Shown: positions 10,636-22,275 of the stretch, one piece after another
Layout of the letters: every line of letters begins with the position of its first letter
Position numbering within the stretch: the stretch's first letter is position 1
Origin: Lepidostoma basale
Lineage: Eukaryota; Arthropoda; Insecta; Trichoptera; Lepidostomatidae
NCBI GenBank assembly: GCA_022606425.2
Contig: JAHDVF020000016.1
Location: 4,246,501-4,310,500, forward strand
Direction: 5' to 3'
DNA length: 64,000 nt
Notes under the pieces: generated by a model
The model's input: only the letters and a program-made list of their open reading frames with translations
Told to the model about the DNA's origin: nothing
Database searches by the model: none
Program-made: the position numbers and the translations under genes

Positions 10636-10775
10636 AAAATTTCTTGCAACCGACAAGTATGCAAGTCAGCTCTGCTACCACTGCGGTACAATTTTGAAAC
10701 ACGAAGGCGACCCCAAAGGAATTATTTTCCCGGAGAACCCCCGGGCGGAGTTTACTCCTAAACCGGACATGGCAA
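10636..10775 (+). CDS. Candidate host exon, unrecognised protein
   Basis: A 140-bp stretch near 50% G+C set in very AT-rich DNA. It is open from 10631 and reads 'TDKYASQLCYHCGTILKHEG', then DPKGIIFPENPRAEFTPKPD and M-A. A possible acceptor AG lies at 10634-10635 and a donor GTATAT at 10776. CYHCG is a C-x2-C pair that could bind zinc, but no second pair is visible in this piece. Amino-acid make-up and composition look coding rather than random. I do not recognise the protein, and it matches no repeat here. It could also be an old retrocopy or an unknown element. Confidence 0.4.
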
Positions 10776-11064
10776 GTATATTAAATTCCTAATTTCAAAT
10801 ATAAAGGCGGGCTAAACATGACTGGAACAAAGAAAAGTAAAATCATTTTCTTTTAAGGCACATAACAACGTTTTGCCAAATAATTGAATTGTACCGATAT
10901 TAAAGTGCGATTTTCATATAATAATATTACATTTTATTTTAATACGTCATAAAGGAAGTGAATTTCATACGAACATAAGCATTGTAATGTATTTAAATAA
11001 ATCATTCAAACACAAAACGTTCTAAATTTATCAAATATACATATAAATGAAAAAATATGGCAGT
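10776..11064. other. No gene seen
   Basis: AT-rich. If 10636-10775 is an exon, this would begin the downstream intron. Confidence 0.4.
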
Positions 11065-11170
11065 GCAATTATCACTTTCTTTGGTCTGTTGTAGAATTCA
11101 CGTGACAATAAAATCGGGATAGACTAACTTTTTATCACATGTCATGATAATCTATATATAATACTATAGT
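11065..11170 (+). mobile_element. SINE-T, 5'-truncated
   Basis: Starts inside the body: a TTTCTTTGGTCTG segment, then GTAGAATTCACGTGACAATA and the TATCACATGTCATGA end, without the tRNA-like head. Confidence 0.75.
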
Positions 11171-11226
11171 TGTACATATATATAAAAAAACAGTCACTGT
11201 AATAAGGTCAATACGGTCACGGTAAT

Positions 11227-11478
11227 ATGGTCACTGACATCATCCACCGGGTGGCGACTCTAAAATGGCAATGGGCAGGTCACGTAGCCAGAAGCTCAGA
11301 TGAAAAGTGGACAAGAAGACTGCTGACTTGGAGCCCGTGGACGGCAAAAAGAAGTGCAGGGCGACCGCAACTACGGTGGAAGGATGGTCAGGACAGAGTG
11401 ACATGGAAGCGAATGGGGGAGGCCTTTGTCCAGGAGTGGAAGGGAATAGGCTGAGAAAGAAGAAGAAGAAGAAGATAT
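11227..11478 (+). mobile_element. LINE-A 3' fragment
   Basis: A 75-codon frame (11227-11454) reads 'LKWQWAGHVARSSDEKWTRR', then LLTWSPWTAKRSAGRPQLRW and ends with a stop followed by a (GAA)n tail. This is the C-terminal domain of a WAGH-type non-LTR retrotransposon. It lacks about 40 bp relative to 58660-59172, around 11382. 5'-truncated. Confidence 0.85.
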
Positions 11479-11644
11479 ACATAAAAAAAATATATATAAT
11501 GCTAGATATTCTTTTCTAGACCACCACCCCCTGTACAAGATAAAAGATTCCAACGCCTTATAAGCGAAATTATTATTATTATTTAATTTGTTTTGAAAAT
11601 GCTCATGTTCAATGCTTTTTTTCAAGTGAGGTAAGTCAATCAAT

Positions 11645-11795
11645 CAAATATTAAATGTCGGCTATATGAGGAGTCCAAGAAAATCGACGTGAGTATGAAT
11701 GTTGAGGAAGCGAGACAGTTAGGAAATAACAATGTGGCGGTACATAATTTTTGCCTACCCCTTCGGGGAAAGCATGCCATGGTTAGTTATTATGA
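11645..11795 (+). mobile_element. LINE-C 3' end
   Basis: TGAATGTTGAGGAAGCGAGA, then TTTGCCTACCCCTTCGGGGA and a single GGTTAGTTA at the end. A small deletion changes the reading frame. 5'-truncated. Confidence 0.7.
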
Positions 11796-12239
11796 TTATT
11801 TTTTAAATAATTTATGGTTTTCAGAAAGACCAAAAAAAGGTATATTAGAAATAAAACAAGTTTATTTCCAATAACTTAATCATTGCTCGACTAATTTTTT
11901 CAGACTGTTTTATATCACACAAAGGAATAGTTTAAACAAAAAGAAATGTATAAAAACATAAATAGGGTTTCAAATAAACAGACGGAATAAGACAACAGCA
12001 GATGAAGATCAACTTGTCAAAAATGAAACGGACCTCTTTTATGTCGCGTTACACAAAGCCGAACAACTTAATTGAAAACTTTACCGCCCGGGGCATTGAG
12101 GCTTTAATATGGCGCGTCAGCCAATTAACGACGGAAGAATCTGTTTGAGTCCAACTTAACGAACTAACTTCATTCCCATAACTCAGAGGTAGTGCGGTTT
12201 GAACTTAGATTCAAGTTCAGCTAATCAGATATGTTAGGT
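11796..12239. other. No gene seen
   Basis: AT-rich, with a moderately GC-richer, unrecognised patch near 12035-12185. Confidence 0.45.
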
Positions 12240-12604
12240 CCATATACTCGTATAATATATTCACAAAATAAAAACTCTTCATCATACTGCAATACAAAAC
12301 ACCCAGAGACAGAGTGAAAACTACAGAAATAAGGAAAATCTGTAATGCTGAGGACATCGTGAGATGGAGCAGAAGGAGGAGACGATTCTGACGAGACCGT
12401 GTGAACCGTATGGACACTCACAGAATCGCATACACAGCTGCAAACAGGATACCTTTAGCCTACATCCACCTGGCAGCCCACCCAAAAGATAGAGAAATAG
12501 CTGGTCTTCCGCATCGCATAATAAGGCAAATTCAGAGACAATAGATCTAATTGTAAAAACATATATCCCCGAAGAACAATCCAAGAAAAAAATTGGTATC
12601 CTAT
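12240..12604 (+). mobile_element. LINE-F fragment
   Basis: Plus-strand remnant encoding a frameshifted TEIRKICNAEDIVRWSRRRR region and an 'AYTAANRIPLAYIHLAAHPK' stretch, followed by about 100 bp with no coding match. Same family as 510-895. It abuts the oppositely oriented LINE-B at about 12605. Confidence 0.65.
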
Positions 12605-13170
12605 CACTACTTCTTCATCAAGTGCCCTGCGAGGTCCCCCCAACGTTGGCGATCATCTCGGCAAACATGTCCCTGTCCTGGGCCGCTCGTAACAGCTGCT
12701 CCACACTTCGGATGCCGGGCCACTCCCTCACGTTTCGCAGCCAGGACATTTGTATCCTACCGGGCCCTCAGCGTCCCTCAATTTTCCCCTCCAATATCAG
12801 TTGGAGAAGGTGGTACTTCTCCCCACGCAGTATAAGACCCAGATGTGAAATCTTCCGAACCTTGATAGTTGATAACACTTCCCTGTCAACTCTAGCTCGT
12901 CTCAAGACTTCGGTGTTGGTAACCATGTCTGTCCAGGGAATTCTGAGCATTAGTCAATGGAGCCACATTTCAAATGCTTCCAGTCTGTTCATTGAGTTAA
13001 CTTTCAAGGTCCACGTTTTACATCCATACAATAAAACAGACCACACATGGCATTTGATCATTCTCTGGCGGAGTCATCCCTATGGTCGCTCGGTCGCAAT
13101 GTTTTCATTTCTAATGTCCCAAGGACATTTTTTGTTCTTATACTGTCTGCACTTACTTTCATTTAATGAG
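12605..13170 (-). mobile_element. LINE-B copy
   Basis: Minus-strand copy of the LINE-B C-terminal region. The 60-codon frame 12768-12950 reads 'RIPWTDMVTNTEVLRRARVD', then REVLSTIKVRKISHLGLILR and GEKYHLLQLILEGKIEGR. The frame continues with changes on either side. The larger plus-strand ORFs in the same place are shadows. Confidence 0.8.
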
Positions 13171-14258
13171 TCATCATGATTGAATGTTTTGTATATTTTG
13201 AGTTTGCTTTCCAGCATATGCATATTGTCACAAACAGTGTTCCTCTGGTATCCGGAGATTCTTTAATGCTGTAATATTATTATCTTCTATTAAAATACAT
13301 AACTTTTTTTTTTAAATAAAATAAAACGTTTGTAGAACCAAACGATTGTTGTCCTAAGTGAATAATAGGTTTGTTTTTAGAATTTGGGAGATTTGTTGTT
13401 AACTACGGTAATTCGTAAATTAGCCAAAAGCACCGGAGAAAACTTCCATTCCGACAGAGAGCTAATCTGCTGTTAGCAGGTAGGTACATATTTCCCATTA
13501 TCGCGGTTCATCCATTAGCCCTGACAATGGAAAACTTATTTAGTTTGAGCAAGATACACGAGTTTAGATCCATATTACTTTGCCCTCATTTAGAATTTTC
13601 TTTTGCATAGGTAAGTTATTTATGTGGCGGATGAAAATAGATTTATTCGAAGCAAAATGAGAAAATAAGGGTAGAAGTTTAATTATTATAACAAATTGTA
13701 TATATATAAGAAGATATGTCAAGCGAATCGGTGCTTTACATGAAATAATGTGAAAAATCAATTTAATCTGAATGTGAATGAAATAGTCGTATGGTGGACT
13801 AGTTTTTTTATGAAAAATAATCGATAATGTTTGAAAACACAATATTGCCTTTTTTATAAAAGCAAATTTATATCTCGATTCAAAGTAATTTATATTTTTA
13901 TATATATACACACTACGGTCATTGATGATCGTTTTGAGAGTTTTATAATCTGTCCTTGGTCAAGCTGATTGCATTGTACATCGTTGAAATGTACTTAAAA
14001 TATATTTTTAATATGCAGCACTTTATTTGTGTTGTGGCATTATTATACATAACATTAATACAATTAAATTTTGATAAATTTGTCGATAAATTCAATGCTT
14101 TGTGAGTTCAGTGTTTTAAAAAAAAGCATTACATTTAAACGTTACAAAATGTCGTGGTTTAAATAAAATAGTTTAAAATATGACTCCTCGCTAAATGTTA
14201 AATAGGCCTAGGAAGAGTGAAAATCTTCGAGTATATGAGACTCTTCTATGTTTATGTA
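13171..14258. other. No gene seen
   Basis: AT-rich single-copy-looking DNA. The 115-codon minus frame at 13564-13911 has no recognisable domain and reads like chance low-complexity sequence (I, F, K, Y rich). Confidence 0.45.
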
Positions 14259-14270
14259 CGAGTAGATACT

Positions 14271-15410
14271 TCTTCTTCTTCTTCTTTGCTAGCCTTCTTA
14301 CCTCCACTGCTGGATATAGGCCTCTTCCGATTTCTTCCACTCGTCTCTATCCTGTCCCTTTTGCATCCAAGATTTTCCAACCCTTTTGATAATATCATCG
14401 GTCCATCTCATCGGTGGCCTTCCGACACTTCGTCTATTCTCCCATGGTCTCCAACTGAGTATCCTGGGTGCCCATCTGTTGCCACCCTGTCTAGCCAAGT
14501 GTCCAGCCCATTGCCATTTCAATTTTGTCACTCGGTCCATGACGTCAGCAACCCTGGTGCGGCGTCTGATTTCTTCGTTTCTTATGCGGTCATGCAAGCT
14601 CACACTAAGTATCTGTCTTTCCATGGACCTCTGTGTACACTTGAGCCTGTGGACACTTTTTGCTGTAAGAGTTGTCGTCTCTAGTCCGTATGTCATCATG
14701 GGCAGTATACACATATCGTAGACCTTTCTTTCGAGACAGACCGGTATTTCAACATTTTCAAATACATGTCTCAGTTTACCAAAGGCAGCCCAACCCAGTC
14801 CCACTCTTCGAGGTAGCTCTGCAGTTTGATTCTCTTTTCCGAGTCTGATTTTATGAACGAGATACACATACTCTTTCACATTTTCTATATTATTTCCCTC
14901 TATGATAATGTTTTTATTTGTTGGACTTAGTATCTTTGTTTTATCAATATTCATTTCTAGTACTATTTTATTGGATGCAATGTGTAGTTCTCTGATCATG
15001 GTCTCTAATTCATCTGTGCTCTCGCTTATAATGACAATATCGTCTGCATATCTGAGGTGATTTAGAAAAACTCCATCTATTTTTACTCCTTTGTCTTCCC
15101 AGTTTAGAGTCTTGAAGATGTCTTCTAGAGCTAGAGTAAATAACTTTGGTGAAATAGTATCTCCTTGTCTTACACCTTTTTGGATTTCAATTTTATTTTT
15201 TGTTGTATTGTCGTCAATTATCACACTCATGGTTGCATCATCGTATATGAATTTCATCAGCCTCGTGTATCTTGAATCTATCCGCGCATTATCGAGGGCT
15301 TGCATTATTGCCCAGGTCTCGACTGAGTCGAACGCCTTCCTGTAGTCGACAAAGGCTAAGTGAAGATCTATATTGTATAGTAGATTCATGATATTGATTG
15401 ATAAGTATTC
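14271..15410 (-). mobile_element. LINE-A, 5'-truncated, TSD-flanked
   Basis: The best-preserved LINE in the window. It runs on the minus strand from about 15383 to a (GAA)n tail at 14271-14287. It is flanked by the 12-bp direct repeat CGAGTAGATACT (14259-14270 and 15410-15421). Between the LINE sequence and the right-hand repeat lies a 27-bp inverted copy of the adjacent flank (15384-15410), a 5'-junction rearrangement. Confidence 0.88.
14298..15389 (-). pseudogene. Non-LTR reverse transcriptase, C-terminal 363 codons
   Basis: RNA-directed DNA polymerase fragment of LINE-A. The palm motif A is AFVDYRKAFDSVE at residues 12-24 (D15). Motif B is GVRQGDTISPKLF at 72-84. The catalytic YADD is at 114-117 and MNIDKTKIL at 146-154 is motif D. 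Thumb-region YVYL is at 174-177, and KWQWAGHLAR at 291-300 starts the C-terminal domain, which ends GRPPMRWTDDIIKRVGKSW. The frame is open throughout, with no stop or frameshift. The N-terminal endonuclease and RT fingers are absent because of 5' truncation, so no autonomous element remains. The first few codons overlap the inverted junction sequence and are not native. Relatively young for this window. Confidence 0.92.
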
Positions 15411-15450
15411 GAGTAGATACTATGAATACTTATCAATCAATATCATGAAT
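15384..15450. repeat. 27-bp perfect inverted repeat at LINE 5' junction
   Basis: The left arm 15384-15410 and right arm 15424-15450 are perfect reverse complements, starting ATTCATGATATTGATTG on the left. The 13-nt spacer contains the LINE's target duplication. The right arm is flanking DNA, so the left arm is an inverted copy made at insertion. Confidence 0.9.
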
Positions 15451-16265
15451 TTAAAACAAAAAACATTTATAATGTATCAAATAATCAAACAAAGAAAAAA
15501 CGCTTTATTGTAGTGAAATGTCACAAAAACATATAAGGTCTAGGCAAACAAAGACAGAAACAAATTCAATTATCTGAATACATCTACAAAAGGTTAGAAA
15601 GATGTATAGATGAAAATTTGCGTATAAATGAATATGTTACTTTCTCAATTTGTTTTCCAATTCAATAACGGTTAACCTGAGAAAGACGGCATAAAACGGT
15701 TAAAATAATCACATTATCAAACTCAAATTGCTGTAAAGGTAAACATCGATGTTCGTATTTTTGCAACGCTTTTAGCGGAGTGAGCATTCGGAGATCGCGC
15801 GGTCCTCCTCCTGGGTATTGTCCCGCAATACTCCGGGACGGATCTCTTTGTCCTAAATTCGCTTCCATCTAGAATATTTCCGCAGCATTGTAGCTACGGG
15901 CGGGGACCCGAGGATCCCTTTGAGAAAGGGCGCTCAGTCGTAGATAGAAAATTGGCAATATTCTCTTAATTTCACTCTTACAAATTCTTATAGAGGCAGA
16001 AAAGAAACTGCAATAAATAAAACAAAACGACAGGCAGCATGAAGAATGATCTCAAACAATATACGAAATATTTCTTATATTCCATAACACATTCGTAATG
16101 ATGACATCAGATAAAATTTAAGAAATACTGATATGTATTTCATTATATTTAAGATAAGCATTATTAAAGATATGTTTTTATTAAATAAAAATATAAAAAG
16201 AGGTTAATACATTTTATTGAAATTTATTGGTAGAATATCATTTTAAATAATGAAAAATAAGAAAT
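15451..16265. other. No gene seen; GC-rich patch 15770-15960
   Basis: AT-rich except a 190-bp patch of high G+C. A 68-codon minus frame there ('MEANLGQRDPSRSIAGQYPG') has no domain I recognise. It could be conserved noncoding DNA or an old exon. Confidence 0.35.
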
Positions 16266-16735
16266 TTCGATACATAATTTCAATATTATTATATATTTAG
16301 TGTGCTTCCATTTGCATCTCCATTTGCATTTGCATTTACCAATCTGCATTTGGTGATGCCAGTAGGAAGAGCAATTCGGACGCTGAATCTAATCATCTCG
16401 GATTTTGACATTTTCAGTGTCAGTGAGGCTGTATTCATAAAAAAAATATTGCAAATTCTGGAAAGAGTGCTGCCTCACCGACGTCGACATATTTCGATTC
16501 CTTCTGATATGTATGATTTTTTGGTCTCATGTTGTTTTGTTTTATTTTATCTTTGGAATACCGTTTTGTGTCCAAATGAGTCGCCTAAATGTTTTATCGT
16601 TTGTAATGTCTCATTTGTGTATCTTGTATAAATAAATAAATAAATAAGATGGCAGTAAGCTGCCGAAATCGGTCGACGAAAAACACAAGTGGAAGCACAC
16701 TGAATATATAATAATAAAGAAATTTTGTGTAATTT
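16266..16735. mobile_element. HH5 foldback element with LINE-D2 inside
   Basis: The left arm TTTAGTGTGCTTCCATTTG (about 16297) is the inverted counterpart of the right arm CAAGTGGAAGCACACTGAA (16689-16707). LINE-D2 fills the loop. The right arm carries the hammerhead-like core: TAAGA, T, GGCAG-TAAG-CTGCC, GAAAT, CGGTCGACG at 16645-16676. GAAAT replaces GAAAC, so it is probably inactive. Confidence 0.65.
16330..16645 (+). mobile_element. LINE-D2 3' end
   Basis: Encodes 'VMPVGRAIRTLNLIISDFDI', then a FSVSEAVFIKKILQILE tail, a 3' UTR and a (TAAA)n end at 16629-16647. A near-identical 3' end is at 59280-59552. It lies between the arms of HH5. Confidence 0.8.
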
Positions 16736-17809
16736 TTGTTGTTGTTTTCATTATAGAAAAAAAGGTATTCTAGTGCAGTTACATAAAGTAAATGGTTATC
16801 TTTGAAATTAAAAAATTATAATAATTCATTGCAAATATAATAAAATACATACTTTAAAATTTGTGCGAATAAAAAGTATGTTAATAATGTACATACTAAT
16901 ACATTTTTGAGAAAGAAGTAAAATATCGGAAATAATTATTCTTTCCGATCTCAATAATTATAATTACGAATTGTTAAAAAAAACACTTGCAACTGAGTAT
17001 TGCAATGAGTATTAATTTTTTTAAAACACGTTTAAAAATTATAGAAAACAGTACAATTTGACGTAATAAATAACACTCTTCATAGGGTCCATGGAAAAAA
17101 AAGATGTCGAATGTGACTAGCCAAATGATCGATTAGGTTTAAGCAAAAAATATATTTTAGCAACTATTTAACGACGCAGGTACTTACGAACAGATAACAT
17201 AAACAAAAATGCATATTTTACCATAAACAAAATAAATTCATATACCTATCATTGTAGTAAAGAACAAAAAATAATTAAATATGAAAGAGTAGTGCTCGCA
17301 TCTATGATATTTCAGGAATCGTTTTAACAATTTGTCACTCTTTTGAATAATGGCCGCCGGCGCCCACTCCCCCATCTGCCGGTATAAATTATTACTTCAC
17401 AAATCAATACGTCATCGATCTCCATCCACACAGGCGGAGATCGTTAACTAGTATGGATCCAATCAACTGTTTAAATGGAACTGAAAAATCTACCGATTTG
17501 TCATCGTCATAAATCTTTGAAAAATCGTCGAAAATATTATATTTGTTATACGGATAAGTCTTATGAAATCAAATTTATTAATAACAATGCACTAAAGATT
17601 TCACGTTAAACCTACAAGAAGTTGGGTATATTAAAAATCGGTTAAAAAATCACGCCTCTTCGACAAAAAAAAGGTATAAATTTTTTAAGCAGTTGACAAA
17701 ATGTATTCATTTAATATTTAAAAAAAATGAAAAACTTATGTTTATATAAACGCCCTACAAGTTAAACTATAAATATTTAACGTATTTATTAAAATATAAT
17801 TAAACTATA
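16736..17809. other. No gene seen
   Basis: AT-rich. A short GC-richer unrecognised segment lies near 17345-17455. No ORF or repeat family recognised. Confidence 0.45.
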
Positions 17810-17983
17810 AAAAATAGAGAAAGACCGAGGAAAACGTGGCACGATCAGAGAAATCGACGCGCGTGCATGACACGATGTGTTGAAGAAGCGAGAGAAATAT
17901 GTCAGGAAAGAAAATTGTGGCAGTCTATTCTTTCCGCCTGCCCCTTCGGGGAGACGGCGTGATAGTTAGTTAGTTAGTTAATT
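17810..17983 (+). mobile_element. LINE-C 3' end
   Basis: AGAAAGACCGAGGAAAACGT start, then GTGCATGACACGATGTGTTG, TCTTTCCGCCTGCCCCTTCG and a (GTTA)n tail at 17967-17983. About 50 bp are missing near 17850 relative to 29067-29387. Confidence 0.8.
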
Positions 17984-19424
17984 AAACTTCTGAAAAAAAT
18001 AATAATCAAAGAATGGTGAACAGTATTGTATATCCAATGAAAAAAGATTATTATATTATTATTTTAATTTTGTACCGACTTTACACTATTGAGTTAACTT
18101 TGAGACAAAATAAACTTAAATATTTATTTATTTGTAAACTTGATATAAAATTAAATTAAAATAAATTTAAAAACATTGTTTTTTGAATAAAATTTCTTAA
18201 ATTTAATTAAACAACTCTGATAAAGATTAAGAAAAATCACCTTTTTTCATAAGTTTTTTATAAAATAAACAAGAAAATATATCTGTCAAACTTTTTAGAA
18301 TGGTAAACACATTTTAGAACTACAAGAATAACAAGAAGATGTTTATCAAATTCGCGGAATACCACTTGGACGATATTTATGTCAAGTTCTGAGGACAAAA
18401 CAGAATAAATAATTCTGCCAATCGCCGCTGGGGTTGGTAGAGGGGCGGTGAAAAATTCATGTTTTGGTTTTCCGGCAGAGAAATGTTACGGAAACGCCCA
18501 CCACTTACCGGAAGTTTCCGGTTGAGAGGACCTGAACCGGGATTCCTACAATGCACTTAACCTCGAAGGGAGGCTGATAGAATATTGAGCGCGGATAGGC
18601 CACGGGATAAAGTCAAGGTTAGGCGGGAAAATGAAAGTTCTCGTGTAATCTGCGCTAAAAATAGGCCGCGGTGACATTCCCTATTTATATGTGATAATAC
18701 GTATATCCACACACTTTTATACGACAACAGATTTTTATATTTCTTAAAGCATTACACAAATAATAATTTGTATAATTACATTTTTTTAATCACCGGGTTT
18801 ACAAGGGCGATAATTAATATTTGACACTTAAAGGGAAAGGGTAGATTGCGAAATCTCATTAAAAACTACTTAATATTGGAAACACCTTAATTCTCACTGG
18901 GTTGACGTATATAAAATGTTTTTTTTTTAATTGCTGGGTTTTGAATTTTTTTATGAATTAAAAGAATTTGAAGATTTGAAAACGACGTTTTTGAATGTGT
19001 AAACTTAGCCATTAAAAGTGTTATTTAAAAAATAAAGAACAAAATTAAGCTCTTTATATAATAAACAAATAAAATTTTATTATCTAGTTATATCATTCCA
19101 GCGCGGAAAAACATTTCCCCAAAGTTAGGTAGTTTTCAATGGGATTTTGCAACCTATTTATCCCCCTTAAGTCAGTGGCTCAAAATGGTGACTCGCGAGC
19201 GCCCGATAACGCCGCGCCGTGAAATGTCTAATTCGATGGTGCACCAAACAACATTTTAAAATGTGTGAAAATAAGGAATGAACACTACTTGAAAAAATAA
19301 TGTTATAATTCTGACAGTTATCCAAATTAAAAAATGTGTAAAATGTCATTAAATCTAAGACTGTTTTCTAAATTAGGCGAAATGTTTCATTTAAGTGAAT
19401 TTTTGCCCAGTGTACAAGATCCAG
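17984..19424. other. No gene seen; GC-richer block 18410-18670
   Basis: AT-rich, with a GC-richer unrecognised block at 18410-18670 that lacks a long ORF, and a GC-rich patch at 19190-19225. These could be conserved noncoding segments. Confidence 0.4.
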
Positions 19425-19750
19425 GGCGCTCAGTGCGCCATCGAAAAAGCCACGCTTAAAATAATCTTGAGAGACAGAATCAAAAATGAATTTATTCGAA
19501 AACTAACCAAGGTCACCGAGGTGGCTCTAAGGATAGGTGGATTGAGGCGGTGGTGGGTTGGCCATATTTGTCGGAGAACCAACAGTCTATCAGATTTCTA
19601 AAGTGGAGACCGCGCACAGGATTCCGTAAAGTTGGAAGTTCTCCTGCCCGCTGGACCGACGATATTGTAAGGATTGCTGAACGTGAATGGTTGAGAGTGG
19701 CAATGGATACCAAACAGTCCCCGTTCTGCTATTATATTCATTCGAAATGA
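19425..19750 (+). mobile_element. LINE-A fragment
   Basis: Two overlapping frames (19395-19601, 19550-19750) share one coding region with a frameshift: 'IILRDRIKNEFIRKLTKVTE', then RRWWVGHICRRT, LKWRPRTGFRKV and PARWTDDIVRIAEREW. The order matches LINE-A residues 264-341 of the 14298-15389 ORF. Dead copy without tail. Confidence 0.8.
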
Positions 19751-20245
19751 CTGCATAAAACATTAATTTAATTAATGTATGAGAAAATTGTGAAAAACCA
19801 CGCTATAAAGTCGGGAAAAAACTATCGTACACGTAATCCTTGTTACCAATAAAACGTAGAACCTTGTGGGTCCGTTATATATTATACAGGCCAGTTTTAC
19901 CTTTACTTCGACTAAAGAAGAAAAGGAATAATAGAGGGGTGTTATTATAACAATTTTTATTATGGTTGAGCTGACCTTTGCCGTATCTAAGTCGGTAAAA
20001 GTTGAATGTTTAATTAAATAATTTATAGCCTCCGGGGAAAAATTGTTCGGAAAAATAACAGAATCAAAAGCGAAAATAATTTGTACGTGGAAAAAGGGTC
20101 TCTCTGGTGGAACATAATTCGTGAGGGTAATCCGCGAGTTTTCTAAGTTACCGTGCAGACTCTGCTGAAATAAAATTAATACTAAAAAAGATTAATTGGA
20201 TAAGTAGTAACATTAAATAATTTTACATAAAAAGAACAGCCAAAT
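19751..20245. other. No gene seen
   Basis: AT-rich single-copy-looking sequence. Confidence 0.45.
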
Positions 20246-20258
20246 AACGTATTTTATA

Positions 20259-20622
20259 CAACATTTTGAATGTATACAAATACTTGTTCACCCATTGCGG
20301 GCTATCAATTCAAGAATCAATTGTATCTCAATAGAGACGAAGATGCAAATTGGAAACAGAATATGGTTGATCAAGGATTGATAGGGTAGATTGAATATAC
20401 TACCATGTAAATGGTGGTGTTGGAGATTAACATATATACAACTTCCAAAAATTTGTCAGACATGGTGGTCATAAGAAAAAAAAGGTGGAATGGGGAATGT
20501 TGTATTACATAAAGCGTGCGCTTAACCCAACCAATGACAGGTCATAAGTCCTGTAAACACCTTGATCAACCATATTCTTTTTCCAATTTGCATCTTCGTC
20601 TCTGAGATACAATGGATTCTTG
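20259..20622. mobile_element. REP3 element, complete, with 13-bp TSD
   Basis: A 364-bp non-coding element between the direct repeats AACGTATTTTATA (20246-20258 and 20623-20635). Subterminal inverted segments are CAATTGTATCTCAATAGAGA with GACGAAGATGCAAATTGG, and their reverse complement near 20583-20613. The interior has GGTGGAATGGGGAATGTTGT and an ACCCAACCAATGACAGG stretch. Other copies: 9826, 56291, 60485. Class is unknown; the long TSD argues for target-primed or similar integration. Confidence 0.75.
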
Positions 20623-21034
20623 AACGTATTTTATAATTATTCTTAGCCGGAAGATGGCTTCTAACTAGTAAAGCATAGATACTCTTCAATATTTTGAAGA
20701 AGGAAGAATGTTCATATACATAATATTAGGTATAAATATTTTTAAGAGTAGGTTAAATCAATTAGATGGTGGAAAGTAGAAAGGAACGTTAGAAAAGAAG
20801 ATTGTGGCGGCTATTATTACATAAAAACGTATGTTGATTATTTTCTTTTTCAAATTTATAATTTATAATTTAGGATAGGATTAAAAGCTGACAGCTTAAG
20901 GAAAATTGATATATAATATAACCTTGGAAATTAACAGGTGCCTGTAAGCCTGAAAACTTAAGTCTATGACTGAATAGGTGTGATAGTGACGACATATTGC
21001 CTGTAAACTATGTATTTTACTGCCAGAAACTTAC
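20623..21034. other. No gene seen
   Basis: A weak LINE-C-like trace (GAAAAGAAGATTGTGGCGG) near 20790 is too short to call. Confidence 0.4.
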
Positions 21035-21620
21035 AAATGATCATGTGCGTTCAGCGAGAAATGGAAAACCAAATGTTGGGAGTCAATTTTCGTGACAGAA
21101 TTAGTAACAAAGAAAAAATACGTCGAATAAAAGTTACCGACATCACAGAAAGAACAGTAAAGATAAAATTGCAGTGAGCGGGGCATATGACGAAAAAAGA
21201 TAAGCTCAGATGGTCACCTAGAATCCTGAAGTGGAGGCCTTGGAACAATAGAAGAGGCATACGAAGACCACATAAAGGAGGACGGTCGATGTTTATTTAT
21301 TTATTTATTAAGGGTAACATACAGCGATATCAAAAACATTTATAAAATAAAACATTTAGAATACTTAAAGTAAGGCCAATTACATGCTACCAAAAATATT
21401 AAATAAGAGTTTACAGTTAAAAATGACAGTGTGAAACGAGATTGAAGTTAAATTAAGACAAAATGAGGCTAGACATAATATTTAAGAGTTAAAATACTAA
21501 TGAATGACATGGAAATAAAATACTAATGAATAACAGAATGACATGGAAGCAAATGGAGGAGGCCTGCGTCCAGGAGTGGACGGGAATAGGCTGAGGAAGA
21601 AGAAGAAGAAGAAGAAAATA
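21035..21620 (+). mobile_element. LINE-A copy, interrupted, with GAA tail
   Basis: Degraded LINE-A: RDRISNKEKIRRIKVTDIT region near 21090-21160, then SPRILKWRPWNNRRGIRRP. At about 21285 it is replaced by another sequence that begins with (TTTA)n and lasts to about 21535. LINE-A resumes at AGAATGACATGGAAGCAAAT and ends in (GAA)n at 21596-21618. The inserted piece looks like the tail-first end of a TAAA-tailed LINE on the minus strand. Confidence 0.7.
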
Positions 21621-21964
21621 CTAATAGTACTGTAATTTAAAAAAAAAGTAATATATTATAATATCAAGTAACATCGTGGTCACATTGGTCACATCCACGC
21701 CGAAATGTTGCTACTATCATTTTTTTTAAATTTCGCTCGTTCAAATGGAAAACATCAATGTCTCTAAAATGCTTATTGTATTTGTCACTGATTCGATACA
21801 ATCCCGCGCTCTGAGCGTAGTTAGTGCGATAAACAGGAAGATGGAAAACTCGCGGTGTGTCTCGTGCGAGACATGGGGGTATTGAGTAACAATTTGCTGA
21901 GAAGCTCAGAATTGTTATTCATTATATGTTATTCAACTTGTGGTGGCATAGCTAAGATAGAAAA

Positions 21965-22030
21965 TGATGGACGAGTTTAGAAGAGGCCTGTATCCAACAG
22001 TGAAGTGAGAATGGCTAAGAAGAAGAAGAA
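21965..22030 (+). mobile_element. LINE-A tail remnant
   Basis: GAAGAGGCCTGTATCCAACA, a GTGGA-like end and AAGAAGAAGAAG. This is only the last 60 bp of the element. Confidence 0.55.
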
Positions 22031-22275
22031 TGTTAAAAATATATTTTTTAATTCAAAGCAATGTGTGTGGTTAAAGCAAGTATAATACAAAGTAATGAGT
22101 ACCCGATTGTGTTGCTAGTGGCACACTATAAGTGACCTAGAAAGTAACTTGAAGCAACTTTGCTAATTAAAATGTATTAATGTTAATTTTCCCAGCTTGT
22201 TACTGAAATTACATACTATACATGCATTAGCGTCAAATGTACAAATAAATATACTCAACGGACTCATTATGCATC

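Noticed and set aside
12622..13179. 185-codon plus ORF
   Set aside because: Antisense shadow of LINE-B; the minus frame carries the family motifs.
20755..20830. Additional LINE-C copy
   Set aside because: Only about 25 bases resemble LINE-C, too little to support.
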